A stretch of 64,000 nt of DNA from Paenibacillus sp. JNUCC-31 (lineage in GTDB: Bacteria; Bacillota; Bacilli; Paenibacillales; Paenibacillaceae). The translations under genes and the position numbers were made by a program. The notes beneath the pieces are model-generated. The model ran no database searches and had not been told where the DNA came from. It saw nothing but the letters and a program-made list of their open reading frames with translations. Below are positions 1 to 8,219 of this stretch, in pieces. The stretch's first letter is position 1; each line of letters begins with the position of its first letter. The stretch spans positions 7,378,001 through 7,442,000 of the forward strand of contig NZ_CP062165.1 of NCBI RefSeq assembly GCF_014844075.1, given 5' to 3'.

Positions 1-1
1 A

Positions 2-892
2 CGAACACTTCAGGTGGTATCGCTCTGTGAAGAAGAAGGCAGCCGATTCCCTTTCGCTTATTGGGGATCGCGGAGTATAACGGGTGTAACCGGACTGGAA
101 GAAGTCCAGCATTTGAAGGATCAAGAGGGGATCACCTTTGCAGAGGCGATACGGGATGCAGGTTTTGGATTAGACCGTAAATATAAACCCGCAGCGAAAA
201 AATACGGCACCTTTATCGAACTTCACATCGAACAGGGCCAGGTCCTGGAACGGTTGGGACATTCCATAGGTATCGTAACGGATATTGTCGGCCAGAAACG
301 TTTTAGTATCACCGTAAGTGGCGAAGCCAATCATGCAGGGACGACACCGATGTCCTGGCGCAAGGATGCACTTGCAGGTGCAGCCGAGATGATCACAGCC
401 GTAAGAAGCATTGCGCTGGAAGCGGGAGAACGGCTTGTAGCGACCGTGGGACGAATAACAGCTGCTCCGGGCGTCGGCAACGTTGTTGCTTCGCAAGCGG
501 TATTCTCACTGGATATCCGGCACATCAGGCAAGAGAGCATTGACCGATGCTGGCAAGACATGCTTCAGAGCTTTAGCCGGATTGCAGCCGAGCAGCAACT
601 TGGACTGAACTGGGAAGAACACTTGTCTGTCACGCCTATTCCGATGAATGAACAGATTATCGCAGACATTCGTGATATCTGTGAAGGCGAACAACTCTCC
701 TATATGTACATGCCAAGCGGCGCAGGCCATGATTCCCAGATCTTTCAGCCGACATGTCCTACAGCGATGATCTTTGTACCCAGCCAGGATGGCATTAGCC
801 ATAATCCCCTTGAATATACAGCTGAAGAGGACCTGATGAAAGGTTTCCGGGTTCTGGTCCAGCTACTCTATAAATACGGTTACGGGAGTTGA
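2..892 (+). CDS. allC: Allantoate amidohydrolase, 5' end cut by window
   Basis: M20-family metallohydrolase that removes the first carbamoyl group of allantoate to give ureidoglycine, CO2 and ammonia. The reading frame is open from base 2, so the true start lies upstream; the first internal GTG (base 14) sits inside the conserved VVSLCEEEGSRF block and is not a start. Seen: GSRSITGV, the LHIEQG metal/acid motif, the dimerisation-domain motif SGEANHAGTTPM, and the C-terminal GAGHDSQ and SQDGISHNPLEY motifs that carry substrate and metal ligands. About 297 residues are visible of the usual 410-420. The next gene starts immediately after the stop, so the two are translationally coupled. A generic N-carbamoyl-L-amino-acid hydrolase is the alternative, but the pucG neighbour favours allantoate. 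Confidence 0.9.
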   Translation, partial: RTLQVVSLCEEEGSRFPFAYWGSRSITGVTGLEEVQHLKDQEGITFAEAIRDAGFGLDRKYKPAAKKYGTFIELHIEQGQVLERLGHSIGIVTDIVGQKRFSITVSGEANHAGTTPMSWRKDALAGAAEMITAVRSIALEAGERLVATVGRITAAPGVGNVVASQAVFSLDIRHIRQESIDRCWQDMLQSFSRIAAEQQLGLNWEEHLSVTPIPMNEQIIADIRDICEGEQLSYMYMPSGAGHDSQIFQPTCPTAMIFVPSQDGISHNPLEYTAEEDLMKGFRVLVQLLYKYGYGS

Positions 893-2140
893 GTGAAGAT
901 GTCCAACTATAAAGAATTGTCCCCTTCCTTGCGGACGATCATGACACCGGGGCCAGTTGAAGTCGACCCTAGAGTTCTGAGGGCATTATCCTTCCCGATT
1001 CTGGGGCAGTTTGATCCAGAATTCACTTCCCTGATGAATGAGACGATGGCGATGCTGCGTGAACTATACATGACAGATAATGAGTGGTGTTATCCGGTCG
1101 ATGGCACATCCCGTTCCGGTATTGAAGCTGTGCTGGTCAGTCTGATCCAGCCGGGAGACAAGGTGCTTGTGCCGATCTATGGACGTTTCGGGCATTTGCT
1201 TGTGGAAATATCGGAGCGATGTGGTGCCGAGGTTATCTTTTTCGAAACAGAGTGGGGAACGGTATTTGATCCCGAAGAGGTAATTAAAGCCATTCATGCC
1301 CATAAGCCGAGTCTGGTCGCGATGGTTCATGGTGAGACATCAACCGGGCAAATGCAGCCTCTTGCCGAGATTGGCAAAGCCTGCCGTGAACTCGATATTT
1401 TACTCGTGGTTGATGCAGTTGCCACAATCGGAGGTACACCTGTCGAGACGGATGCCTGGCATCTGGATGCGGTGATGGGAGGTACGCAGAAATGTTTGTC
1501 CGTTCCGTCCGGGATGGCGCCATTAACATATAACAGCCGTGTAGAGAAGAAACTGATAGGCCGTAAAACCGTCGAACGTGGGCTTCGGGACACGACAAGT
1601 GCTAGAGCCGAAGGTTGTACGATTGCCAGCAATTATTTTGACCTAAGCCAATTGCAGGATTACTGGAGTTCGGCACGGTTGAACCATCATACGGAGGCCA
1701 CCTCCATGCTCTACGGTCTTCACGAAGGGTTGCGTATTCTGCTTCAGGAAGGGCTTGAGGCCCGTTTTCAGAGACATCGGATCAATGAACGAGCGCTGGT
1801 CGCGGGGATTCAGGGTATGGGACTGCAATTGTATGGAGAGTTGTCCAGTAAACTTCCGGTGGTCACTTGTATCCAAATTCCAGACGGTGTGGATGGTGAG
1901 TCGGTACGAAGCATGCTTCTGAACGATTTCAGTATTGAGATTGCCAGTTCATTTGGACCACTGAAAAGCAAGATTTGGCGCATTGGTACGATGGGATTCA
2001 GTTGTCAGCGGAAAAATGTACTGCATGTGCTTGGGGCACTGGAAGCTGTTCTGCTTCGTCACCGCCACGCATTACCAGCGGGTGAGGCGGTGCAGGCAGC
2101 GTTGGATGTATACGCCGGGAAGGAGGGCGTCTTATGTTGA
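893..2140 (+). CDS. pucG: (S)-ureidoglycine--glyoxylate aminotransferase
   Basis: Class V PLP-dependent aminotransferase that transfers the amino group of ureidoglycine to glyoxylate, giving glycine and N-carbamoyl-2-oxoglycine (oxalurate). The length of 415 aa matches Bacillus PucG. Seen: the TPGPVEVDP N-terminus, the cofactor aspartate in VVDAVATIGG, and the Schiff-base lysine in GGTQKCL (about residue 200). The start is GTG at 893, directly after the allC stop; an ATG two codons later (899) is equally possible. The 3' end overlaps the following gene by 7 bp, so allC, pucG and the gamma-glutamyltransferase-fold gene form one translationally coupled unit. Assignment of the reaction rests on family and context. 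Confidence 0.9.
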   Translation: MKMSNYKELSPSLRTIMTPGPVEVDPRVLRALSFPILGQFDPEFTSLMNETMAMLRELYMTDNEWCYPVDGTSRSGIEAVLVSLIQPGDKVLVPIYGRFGHLLVEISERCGAEVIFFETEWGTVFDPEEVIKAIHAHKPSLVAMVHGETSTGQMQPLAEIGKACRELDILLVVDAVATIGGTPVETDAWHLDAVMGGTQKCLSVPSGMAPLTYNSRVEKKLIGRKTVERGLRDTTSARAEGCTIASNYFDLSQLQDYWSSARLNHHTEATSMLYGLHEGLRILLQEGLEARFQRHRINERALVAGIQGMGLQLYGELSSKLPVVTCIQIPDGVDGESVRSMLLNDFSIEIASSFGPLKSKIWRIGTMGFSCQRKNVLHVLGALEAVLLRHRHALPAGEAVQAALDVYAGKEGVLC

Positions 2141-3729
2141 ACCAGATGCCGATATCCAGAGAGGTGATGGTTACCTCTCCTCATTATTTAGCGAGTGCGG
2201 TTGGAAGTTCAATTCTCCACCAGGGTGGTAACGCTTATGATGCAGCGGTTGCGGTTAGTGCAGCACTAGGTGTGGTGTACCCACACATGACAGGGCTTGG
2301 CGGCGATTCGTTCTTCTTGATCCACGATGGAACAAGTGGTGATATAACCGCCTACAACGGCAGTGGTCGTTCAGCTGCGGGAATTCATGCCGATACATTC
2401 AAAGCGATGGGCATGAGTTCCATTCCTCAGCGGGGTGTGTTGAGTGCCATAACCGTTCCGGGAATGGTGGATGCATGGTGGGAGGTATGGTCTCGCTATG
2501 GCAAATTGAAATGGGAACAGCTGCTTGAACCTGCAGCGCAGTATGCAGAAAAGGGATGCCCTGTATCCCGGAATCTGCGACTGTGGCTGGAACGGGATGA
2601 GGATTTCATTATGGGGCATACGCCGCTGCGAGCGGTATTTGCCCCTTTTGGTACACTTTTGCAGGAAGGGGAGCTGCTCCTACAACCGGACTTAGCCGGA
2701 TCTATTCGCCTTATTCAGGCGGGAGGAAGGGATACTTTTTATACAGGAGAGCTTGCCGATCAACTGACATCGGCTATTCGTGAAGATGGCGGCATGCTTG
2801 CACCAGCGGATTTTGCGAGTCACAAAGGGGAGTGGGTGAAGCCGGTCAGCACGAACTACCGTGGTTATGAAATTCACCAGATGCCCCCTAACTCCCAGGG
2901 TTTCTCGATGCTGATGATGCTTAATATGCTGGAGCATATTAACCTGTCCTCTGTGGCCCGTACGTCCCCCGAGTTCTACCACCTGATGGCTGAAGTCGTG
3001 AAAAAAGCTTTTCGCGATCGTGACCGTTATCTCACAGATCCGGAATTCAGGGATATTCCATTAAACCATCTGTTATCCAAGGTATATGGAGATGAATTGT
3101 GGAATGAGATTCAGTCTGCTCCGCCTGTGGCACAGCCTTTTCTGTCCAAAACGATGGGGCAGGATACCGCTTATGCTGCGATTGTGGATAATGAAGGCAA
3201 TGCCGTTTCATTTATTCAAAGCCTGTATTTTGATTTTGGCGCAGCCTATGTGCCTGGGGATACGGGTGTAATCATGCAAAATCGCGGTTCCTTTTTCTCA
3301 CTTGATCCGAAGGACGCCAATGTGCTGGAGCCGAATAAACGCTCTTTCCACACACTGATGCCGGGTCTTGTCACTCGTAACGGAAAACCTTATATGCTTG
3401 TGGGCACGCAAGGTGGAGAAGGCCAACCCCAGACACAGTTATCGGTTCTTACCGGTGTGCTGGACTATGGTCTGAACATTCAGGAAGCGATCGGTCTGCC
3501 GCGTTGGGTGTATGGGCGCACCTGGGGCGAAGAAGACGACATAATGCGAGTGGAGAACCGTTATCATGACGACGTATGTGACACGCTTGCCCAATGGGGG
3601 CATAACGTCGAAGCCAGAGCGCCGTGGGACGGCATTATGGGGCAATCGCAAGGGATCGTCATCCGTGAAGATGGCATGATCAGCGGCGCAGCAGACCCCA
3701 GGGGAGATGGCATGGCTATCGGGTGGTAG
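2134..3729 (+). CDS. Gamma-glutamyltransferase-fold Ntn hydrolase, probable oxamate amidohydrolase (HpxW/YwrD-like)
   Basis: 531-aa Ntn hydrolase of the gamma-glutamyltransferase superfamily, normally made as a precursor that cuts itself before a catalytic threonine. Seen: TGLGGDSFFLIHD in the large-subunit part, and GQDTAYAAIVD where Thr345 is the expected nucleophile, followed by VSFIQSLYFDFG, MQNRGSFFSLDP and GGEGQPQTQ. The QSxYxxFG/QNRG series is the pattern I associate with HpxW oxamate amidohydrolases and YwrD, not with glutathione-degrading GGT. No signal peptide is visible, so it should be cytoplasmic, again unlike classical GGT. It overlaps pucG, whose product oxalurate is the precursor of oxamate. 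The exact substrate is inferred. Confidence 0.75.
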   Translation: MLNQMPISREVMVTSPHYLASAVGSSILHQGGNAYDAAVAVSAALGVVYPHMTGLGGDSFFLIHDGTSGDITAYNGSGRSAAGIHADTFKAMGMSSIPQRGVLSAITVPGMVDAWWEVWSRYGKLKWEQLLEPAAQYAEKGCPVSRNLRLWLERDEDFIMGHTPLRAVFAPFGTLLQEGELLLQPDLAGSIRLIQAGGRDTFYTGELADQLTSAIREDGGMLAPADFASHKGEWVKPVSTNYRGYEIHQMPPNSQGFSMLMMLNMLEHINLSSVARTSPEFYHLMAEVVKKAFRDRDRYLTDPEFRDIPLNHLLSKVYGDELWNEIQSAPPVAQPFLSKTMGQDTAYAAIVDNEGNAVSFIQSLYFDFGAAYVPGDTGVIMQNRGSFFSLDPKDANVLEPNKRSFHTLMPGLVTRNGKPYMLVGTQGGEGQPQTQLSVLTGVLDYGLNIQEAIGLPRWVYGRTWGEEDDIMRVENRYHDDVCDTLAQWGHNVEARAPWDGIMGQSQGIVIREDGMISGAADPRGDGMAIGW

Positions 3730-3836
3730 CGTAATTCGTGTAGACCTTTATGGTTAGATCCTAAGAGTGAATTCAATGTGCAGGATCATAGAACTAGTGA
3801 AATGTACGCAGATAGATACGGATAGGGGAGATTATC

Positions 3837-5159
3837 ATGGGAACGATCCTGCTGAAAGGCGCACAGCTCGTCACAATGAATGAGGAAGAGGATGTATTTA
3901 CGGGGGATCTGCTGATCGAGGATAACAAAATCAAAGAGATTGCAGAGCATGTTGACGTTCAGGCTGATCAGGTCATTGATGCTCGGGGCAAAGTGCTGCT
4001 GCCAGGTTTCATCCAGACACATATTCATCTGTGTCAGACTCTTTTCCGCGGACGTGCGGACGATCTGGAGCTAATGGATTGGCTCCGTCAACGTGTTTGG
4101 CCGCTTGAGGCAGCGCATGATGAGGAATCTGTCTATTATTCTGCAATGCTCGGCTTGGGCGAATTGATCTCTAGCGGGACAACGACCATTCTCGATATGG
4201 AGACGGTGCATCATACCGATTCGGCTTTTCAGGCGATGGCACAGAGCGGGATTCGGGTGATTTCCGGTAAGGTGATGATGGATCACGGGGATGAAGTTCC
4301 TGAACCGCTGCGTGAAAATACAGCCACCTCGTTGCAGCAAAGTGTCGACTTGCTGGAGAAATGGAATGGGTTCGGCGGGGGGCGCATTCAATATGCGTTC
4401 TGTCCACGCTTCGTCGTCTCGTGTACGGAGGAATTGCTGGTTGAGGTGCGCGACCTGTCGAATAAGTATCATGTGAAAGTACACACCCATGCCTCCGAAA
4501 ATCGCGGCGAAATTGAACTTGTCGAACACGAGCGCGGCATGCGCAACATTGTCTATCTGGATCATATTGGCTTGGCTACCCCAAGACTGGTGCTTGCTCA
4601 CTGTGTATGGCTGAGTGAGGAAGAGAAAGAGATCATTCGCAAACGCGGCGTGAAAGTGACTCACTGTCCTGGATCGAATATGAAACTTTCCTCTGGCATA
4701 GCGGATATTCCTGATCTATTGAATCGCCAGATTGCAGTAGGGATTGGTGCTGATGGCGCGGCGTGTAACAACAATCTGGATATGTTCCAGGAAATGCGTC
4801 TGACCGCTCTTATGCAAAAGGTGCCGCATGGCCCAACAGTGATGGATGCCCGGACGGTGCTGCGCATGGCGACAATGGGTGGAGCAGAAGTGCTTGGAAT
4901 GTCCAAGGAAATCGGCAGTCTGGAAGTGGGTAAAAAGGCAGATATGCTGCTGCTGGATCTGGATGATTTCCATACATATCCTTCCTATGAGACGGATGTG
5001 TACTCCCGGGTCGTCTACTCTGCAACTCGCAGCTGTGTAGATACCGTTATTATTGATGGAAGCATTGTACTCAATAACCGAAAGATTCAAACGATTGATC
5101 GTGGCATCGTGCTTCGTGAATCGGATAAAAGTATTGCAAGATTGATGAAACGCATCTAA
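3837..5159 (+). CDS. Amidohydrolase, guanine/8-oxoguanine deaminase-like
   Basis: Metal-dependent deaminase of the amidohydrolase superfamily, 440 aa, in the clade of 8-oxoguanine, SAH/MTA and chlorohydrolase-type enzymes. Seen: the N-terminal beta segment, HxH at His62/His64 (THIHLCQ), His216/His218 (VHTHAS), metal ligand His255 (LAHCVW) and Asp306 (GADGAACNNN), i.e. a complete mononuclear metal site. A strong GGGGAG ribosome site lies seven bases before the ATG. It sits 107 bp after the oxamate-type gene and before xdhC. In this setting the likely job is guanine to xanthine, feeding xanthine dehydrogenase; 5'-methylthioadenosine/SAH deaminase is the main alternative and sequence alone does not settle it. 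Confidence 0.8.
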   Translation: MGTILLKGAQLVTMNEEEDVFTGDLLIEDNKIKEIAEHVDVQADQVIDARGKVLLPGFIQTHIHLCQTLFRGRADDLELMDWLRQRVWPLEAAHDEESVYYSAMLGLGELISSGTTTILDMETVHHTDSAFQAMAQSGIRVISGKVMMDHGDEVPEPLRENTATSLQQSVDLLEKWNGFGGGRIQYAFCPRFVVSCTEELLVEVRDLSNKYHVKVHTHASENRGEIELVEHERGMRNIVYLDHIGLATPRLVLAHCVWLSEEEKEIIRKRGVKVTHCPGSNMKLSSGIADIPDLLNRQIAVGIGADGAACNNNLDMFQEMRLTALMQKVPHGPTVMDARTVLRMATMGGAEVLGMSKEIGSLEVGKKADMLLLDLDDFHTYPSYETDVYSRVVYSATRSCVDTVIIDGSIVLNNRKIQTIDRGIVLRESDKSIARLMKRI

Positions 5160-5278
5160 TGAATGCAGCCGGATGAAGTTTACCCGGGCAAATGTCTGAG
5201 CAGAAGTTGGGTATTCAGCCCTCACAGTAAAGCTCTGATTCACTTCTTCGGATCTTAATCCCTGAAAGGACGGAGACA

Positions 5279-6355
5279 ATGATGGAAATGCATGATCTGT
5301 GTGCAATGGCAGCGAGGGAAGCGCGCTGTGTACTCGCAACAGCGATCAAGGTAGAAGGTCATGCTTACCGTAAGCAGGGTGTCTCTATGCTTTTGACCGA
5401 AGAAGGGGGGATGTATGGCAGTATCAGTCCGGGATGTCTGGAGAGTGATCTGCAGGCCAGAGTGGATCGGGTGCTGGATACGGAGCAGCTGGAGTTCGTG
5501 GAGTATGATATGCGACCCGCAGATGATCTGTCCTGGGGAGAAACAATTGGCTGCGGCGGATTGATTATTGTTCTGCTAGAGCCGGTTTGTGGTGAACTCA
5601 GATCGATCTTGTCCCATATGCATACGTATTTTCAATCTGGATCAACGGTGGAGCTAACCCGCTCATTCTACCATCAATACACAAGGATTCATTATGTAAT
5701 TAAAGTCCTTATTCATCCGTCTGAATCTGCTGCTGCCGCTACTGATTCTGGTTTTGGTTCTGGGAAGAGTGAGTTTCAACGGGAGGGAAGGTCCGAAGCA
5801 GAACGTTGGGATATTCCGCTACAGATCTCAACGAGATATGTCCCCAAACCCCGTCTGATTATTGTCGGAGCCGGAAATGATGTGATTCCTGTAGCCCGTC
5901 TGGGCCAATCAGCAGGATTCCGCGTGGTTGTAGCCGATTGGCGAGAGACTTTGTGTACCCCTGAACGGTTTCCGGGTGTTGAGCTTGTCCAGGGTTTCCC
6001 TCGTGAGATCATCTCTGTACTGGATATCCAAGGTGGGGATTATATCGTATTGATGAGCCATCAATTTCCGAGAGAACGGGAATTTCTTGAATTGCTTGAG
6101 GATCGGAATTATGCATATCTTGGCATTATGGGGTCCAGAACACGGACAGCACGTTTGCTGAACGATCTCCCTCCAATGAAGCATGTGCATTCACCCGTCG
6201 GCTTGACCATTGGTGCCAATGGTCCAGAGGAGATCGCGATCAGTATCGCAGCAGAACTTATTGCCTGTAAACGTGCGGCTTCTGCCAAAGAGCGTCACAA
6301 CCTACAGAGGGGGAATGCACATGCGTCTGACGGGCATCGTGCTGGCAGCAGGTAA
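5279..6355 (+). CDS. xdhC: XdhC/CoxI-family xanthine dehydrogenase maturation factor (PucA-like)
   Basis: XdhC proteins bind sulfurated molybdenum cofactor and insert it into xanthine dehydrogenase. Seen: the N-terminal XdhC/CoxI domain with SPGCLESDL and the GETIGCGGLI cysteine motif (residues 40-105), a variable serine/alanine-rich linker, then the Rossmann half with IIVGAGNDVIPVARLG (about 198-213) and YLGIMGSRTR. The length of 358 aa is slightly above B. subtilis PucA. AAAGGA lies 8 bases before the chosen ATG at 5279; ATG at 5282 is an equal alternative. The 3' end overlaps the MocA-like gene by 35 bp. The last ~15 residues lie over the start of that next gene and are unlikely to be conserved. 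Confidence 0.9.
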   Translation: MMEMHDLCAMAAREARCVLATAIKVEGHAYRKQGVSMLLTEEGGMYGSISPGCLESDLQARVDRVLDTEQLEFVEYDMRPADDLSWGETIGCGGLIIVLLEPVCGELRSILSHMHTYFQSGSTVELTRSFYHQYTRIHYVIKVLIHPSESAAAATDSGFGSGKSEFQREGRSEAERWDIPLQISTRYVPKPRLIIVGAGNDVIPVARLGQSAGFRVVVADWRETLCTPERFPGVELVQGFPREIISVLDIQGGDYIVLMSHQFPREREFLELLEDRNYAYLGIMGSRTRTARLLNDLPPMKHVHSPVGLTIGANGPEEIAISIAAELIACKRAASAKERHNLQRGNAHASDGHRAGSR

Positions 6356-6965
6356 AAGCAGCCGACTGGGTCGGGATAAACTGTCTGTTGTCATGCCTGA
6401 TGGAAGGTGTTTAGCCGCATGGACCCTGGAAGCTGCCTTGAACTCCGATTTGGACCAGGTTATTTGTGTGGTCAAACCTGAGGATTCATTGGCGTGGATC
6501 CCTGCCGTCCGCCTCAATGAAGTTTCTTATGGCATTATTCCAGAAACGGAGACGAGACTACAGATTGCAATCTGTACCGATTACGCATATGGCATAGCCA
6601 TGTCTCTTCACTGTGGTCTTCTGACTGCTATGCCCCACCAACCTGAAGGTGTGATGGTGATTTTGGCAGATCAGCCGTTATTACAGCCACGGGATATCAA
6701 CAGGGTTGCTGAGGCATTAGCCGCCAACAAGCTGTGTGATTATGCAGCAGCTACGGATGGGAGAGGAGGCAAGCCACCTGTAGCCTTTCGGGAGCATATG
6801 CTAGGGCCTCTTTTGTCGCTCAGCGGAGACGAGGGGGCGCGAAAGATCATGCGCAATGCCAAGTATGCAGGAACGTATGTATCGTTGTCCGATTCCTGCT
6901 TCTGGGATGCGGACAACGAACCAGAGCTGGAGCGCATTTTGGATTATGTGAATGGGATAAGGTGA
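6321..6965 (+). CDS. MobA/MocA-like molybdenum cofactor nucleotidyltransferase (PucB-like)
   Basis: NTP-transferase of the MobA/MocA family that joins a nucleotide to molybdopterin during cofactor maturation for xanthine dehydrogenase. Seen: the nucleotide-binding GIVLAAGKSSRLGRDKL at the N-terminus, VILADQP (about 110) and GRGGKPPVAF (about 142). A longer in-frame reading from 6210 exists but would lie inside xdhC; the GAGGGGG ribosome site at 6307-6313 fits ATG 6321 with 7-bp spacing (ATG 6315 would be only one base away), so I place the start at 6321, giving 214 aa. It is the last gene before a terminator. Confidence 0.85.
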   Translation: MRLTGIVLAAGKSSRLGRDKLSVVMPDGRCLAAWTLEAALNSDLDQVICVVKPEDSLAWIPAVRLNEVSYGIIPETETRLQIAICTDYAYGIAMSLHCGLLTAMPHQPEGVMVILADQPLLQPRDINRVAEALAANKLCDYAAATDGRGGKPPVAFREHMLGPLLSLSGDEGARKIMRNAKYAGTYVSLSDSCFWDADNEPELERILDYVNGIR

Positions 6966-7020
6966 ATGAAGAACTCAGCAGAATGAGCGGATCACTTGTT
7001 ATCTTTTCCTGATTTCGTCA

Positions 7021-7060
7021 GGTCAGCCAGACCGTCTGGTTGGCCTCTTTATTGTTTTTT
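7021..7060 (+). terminator. Rho-independent terminator after the allC-pucB transcript
   Basis: An 11-bp stem (GGTCAGCCAGA with TCTGGTTGGCC, two G-U pairs, loop CCG) is followed by TCTTTATTGTTTTTT. It lies 56 bp after the mocA-like stop and separates the upstream purine genes from the xanthine dehydrogenase subunits. Confidence 0.85.
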
Positions 7061-7167
7061 AATGGTGAGGAATGAATGAGCTTGTGTTCGCTTTTAGGAG
7101 TGATTAATGCATCAGGCACAAATTAAACCACGTATTTATACATTTATCCAAAATGATGTGAAGATAA

Positions 7168-7196
7168 TTGACGTTACCCTTGCCGTCTCATATGAT
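7168..7196 (+). promoter_or_regulatory. Sigma-A promoter for pucCDE
   Basis: TTGACG (7168-7173), a 17-bp spacer, and TATGAT (7191-7196). Transcription would start near 7203 and leave a ~70-base leader before the ATG at 7273. That also argues against an upstream ATG at 7210, which would have no room for a ribosome site. The stretch 7061-7167 holds no gene; a PucR site is expected around here but I cannot identify one confidently. Confidence 0.75.
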
Positions 7197-7272
7197 TTGA
7201 AGAATTATTATGTGGATCATTCGGTCATATCCAACGCCCCACAGATTCAATATGGAGAAGGGAGATGAAACG

Positions 7273-8187
7273 ATGGCCATGCCGGCATACGGTACTGGAG
7301 CGCAGCCAACGGTTTGGCAGCCAGATAATCTGGAAGAACTTCAGGCTTTGAAGAGTAAACTGTTCGGGAAGTATTGTTATGCAGCAGGGGGGACACTATT
7401 ACGCACTCAGTGGGAAGGTGGCCTTGTTCCTGTACCTGAGCATATGATCAGCCTTGCTCGTATTCCAGGTGCAGGCAGCGTGTATGTGGATGGAGATCAT
7501 CTGGTCATTGGAGCACTGACGCGATTGAATCAATGTGCCACACACGTTCAACTGCAACAACTGCCCTTACTGCAGTCCGCAATGAATGCTATAGCTGCTC
7601 CTTCGATTCGGAATATGGCGACAATTGGCGGAAACATCGTATCCGGAGTGGGTGACTCCATACCCGCACTGCTGGTCTACGATGCACAGCTGCATTGGAT
7701 AACGGACAACGGCTCTGAGATCAGCAGTCTTTCGTCCTGGCTGAACGGTGAGCATGACGGCAGTCGCAATCCGAATGATGTGTTAATTGCTATTCATATT
7801 CCAATGGCGAACACGGCTTTCCCATATTCCCATAGCAAACAGTCCTCAGTTTCGCGTGAAATTTCATTTTACCGCAAGTTGGGACGGCGGGAGACCTTCA
7901 CGGCCTCGCTGGTGACGATAGCTTTTCACGGAGAACTCGGATCGGATGGGCGTTGGAAGAAGTTAGCGATAGCTGCAGGGGGAGGTTCAGGGATGGCAAT
8001 GCGTCTTCCCGAAGCGGAAAAGATGCTTCTTGGCAGCGTGGCTTCTGCTATGCAGGCTTCAACTCTGGCTGTTGCGGTTCGATCGGAATTCGAGACTTAT
8101 AGTGATGCATTCACATCGGAACAGTACCGCAAACAAACAGCAGGTAATATGATAGGTGCCGGACTGTGGGAAGCACTTTGCTCATAG
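7273..8187 (+). CDS. pucC: Xanthine dehydrogenase FAD-binding subunit
   Basis: Medium subunit of a three-polypeptide molybdenum hydroxylase, passing electrons from the Fe-S subunit to FAD and on to NAD. Seen: the first FAD-binding segment YCYAAGGTLLRTQW (residues 37-50), the second one PSIRNMATIGGNIVSG (about 112-127) with GDSIPALLVYDA, and the C-terminal CO-dehydrogenase flavoprotein domain. Start: AAGGGAG 7 bases before ATG 7273; the longer in-frame start at 7210 starts almost at the predicted transcription start and is rejected. Gives 304 aa. The order pucC-pucD-pucE with tight spacing means one operon making one complex. Confidence 0.9.
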   Translation: MAMPAYGTGAQPTVWQPDNLEELQALKSKLFGKYCYAAGGTLLRTQWEGGLVPVPEHMISLARIPGAGSVYVDGDHLVIGALTRLNQCATHVQLQQLPLLQSAMNAIAAPSIRNMATIGGNIVSGVGDSIPALLVYDAQLHWITDNGSEISSLSSWLNGEHDGSRNPNDVLIAIHIPMANTAFPYSHSKQSSVSREISFYRKLGRRETFTASLVTIAFHGELGSDGRWKKLAIAAGGGSGMAMRLPEAEKMLLGSVASAMQASTLAVAVRSEFETYSDAFTSEQYRKQTAGNMIGAGLWEALCS

Positions 8188-8219
8188 AAGACTACAGATG
8201 AAGAAAAGGGAGAGAGTCC

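Noticed and set aside
2134..3729. Extracellular glutathione-degrading gamma-glutamyltransferase
   Set aside because: No signal peptide, and the motifs and pucG overlap fit the HpxW/YwrD branch better.
4071..4664. 197-codon minus-strand frame opposite the amidohydrolase
   Set aside because: Antisense shadow of a gene with a complete set of active-site residues; no start signal.
5338..5357. CAACAGCGATCAAGG in xdhC resembling the conserved block of the structured element
   Set aside because: It is in-frame coding sequence for ATAIKVEG without the stem or the left conserved block; chance match.
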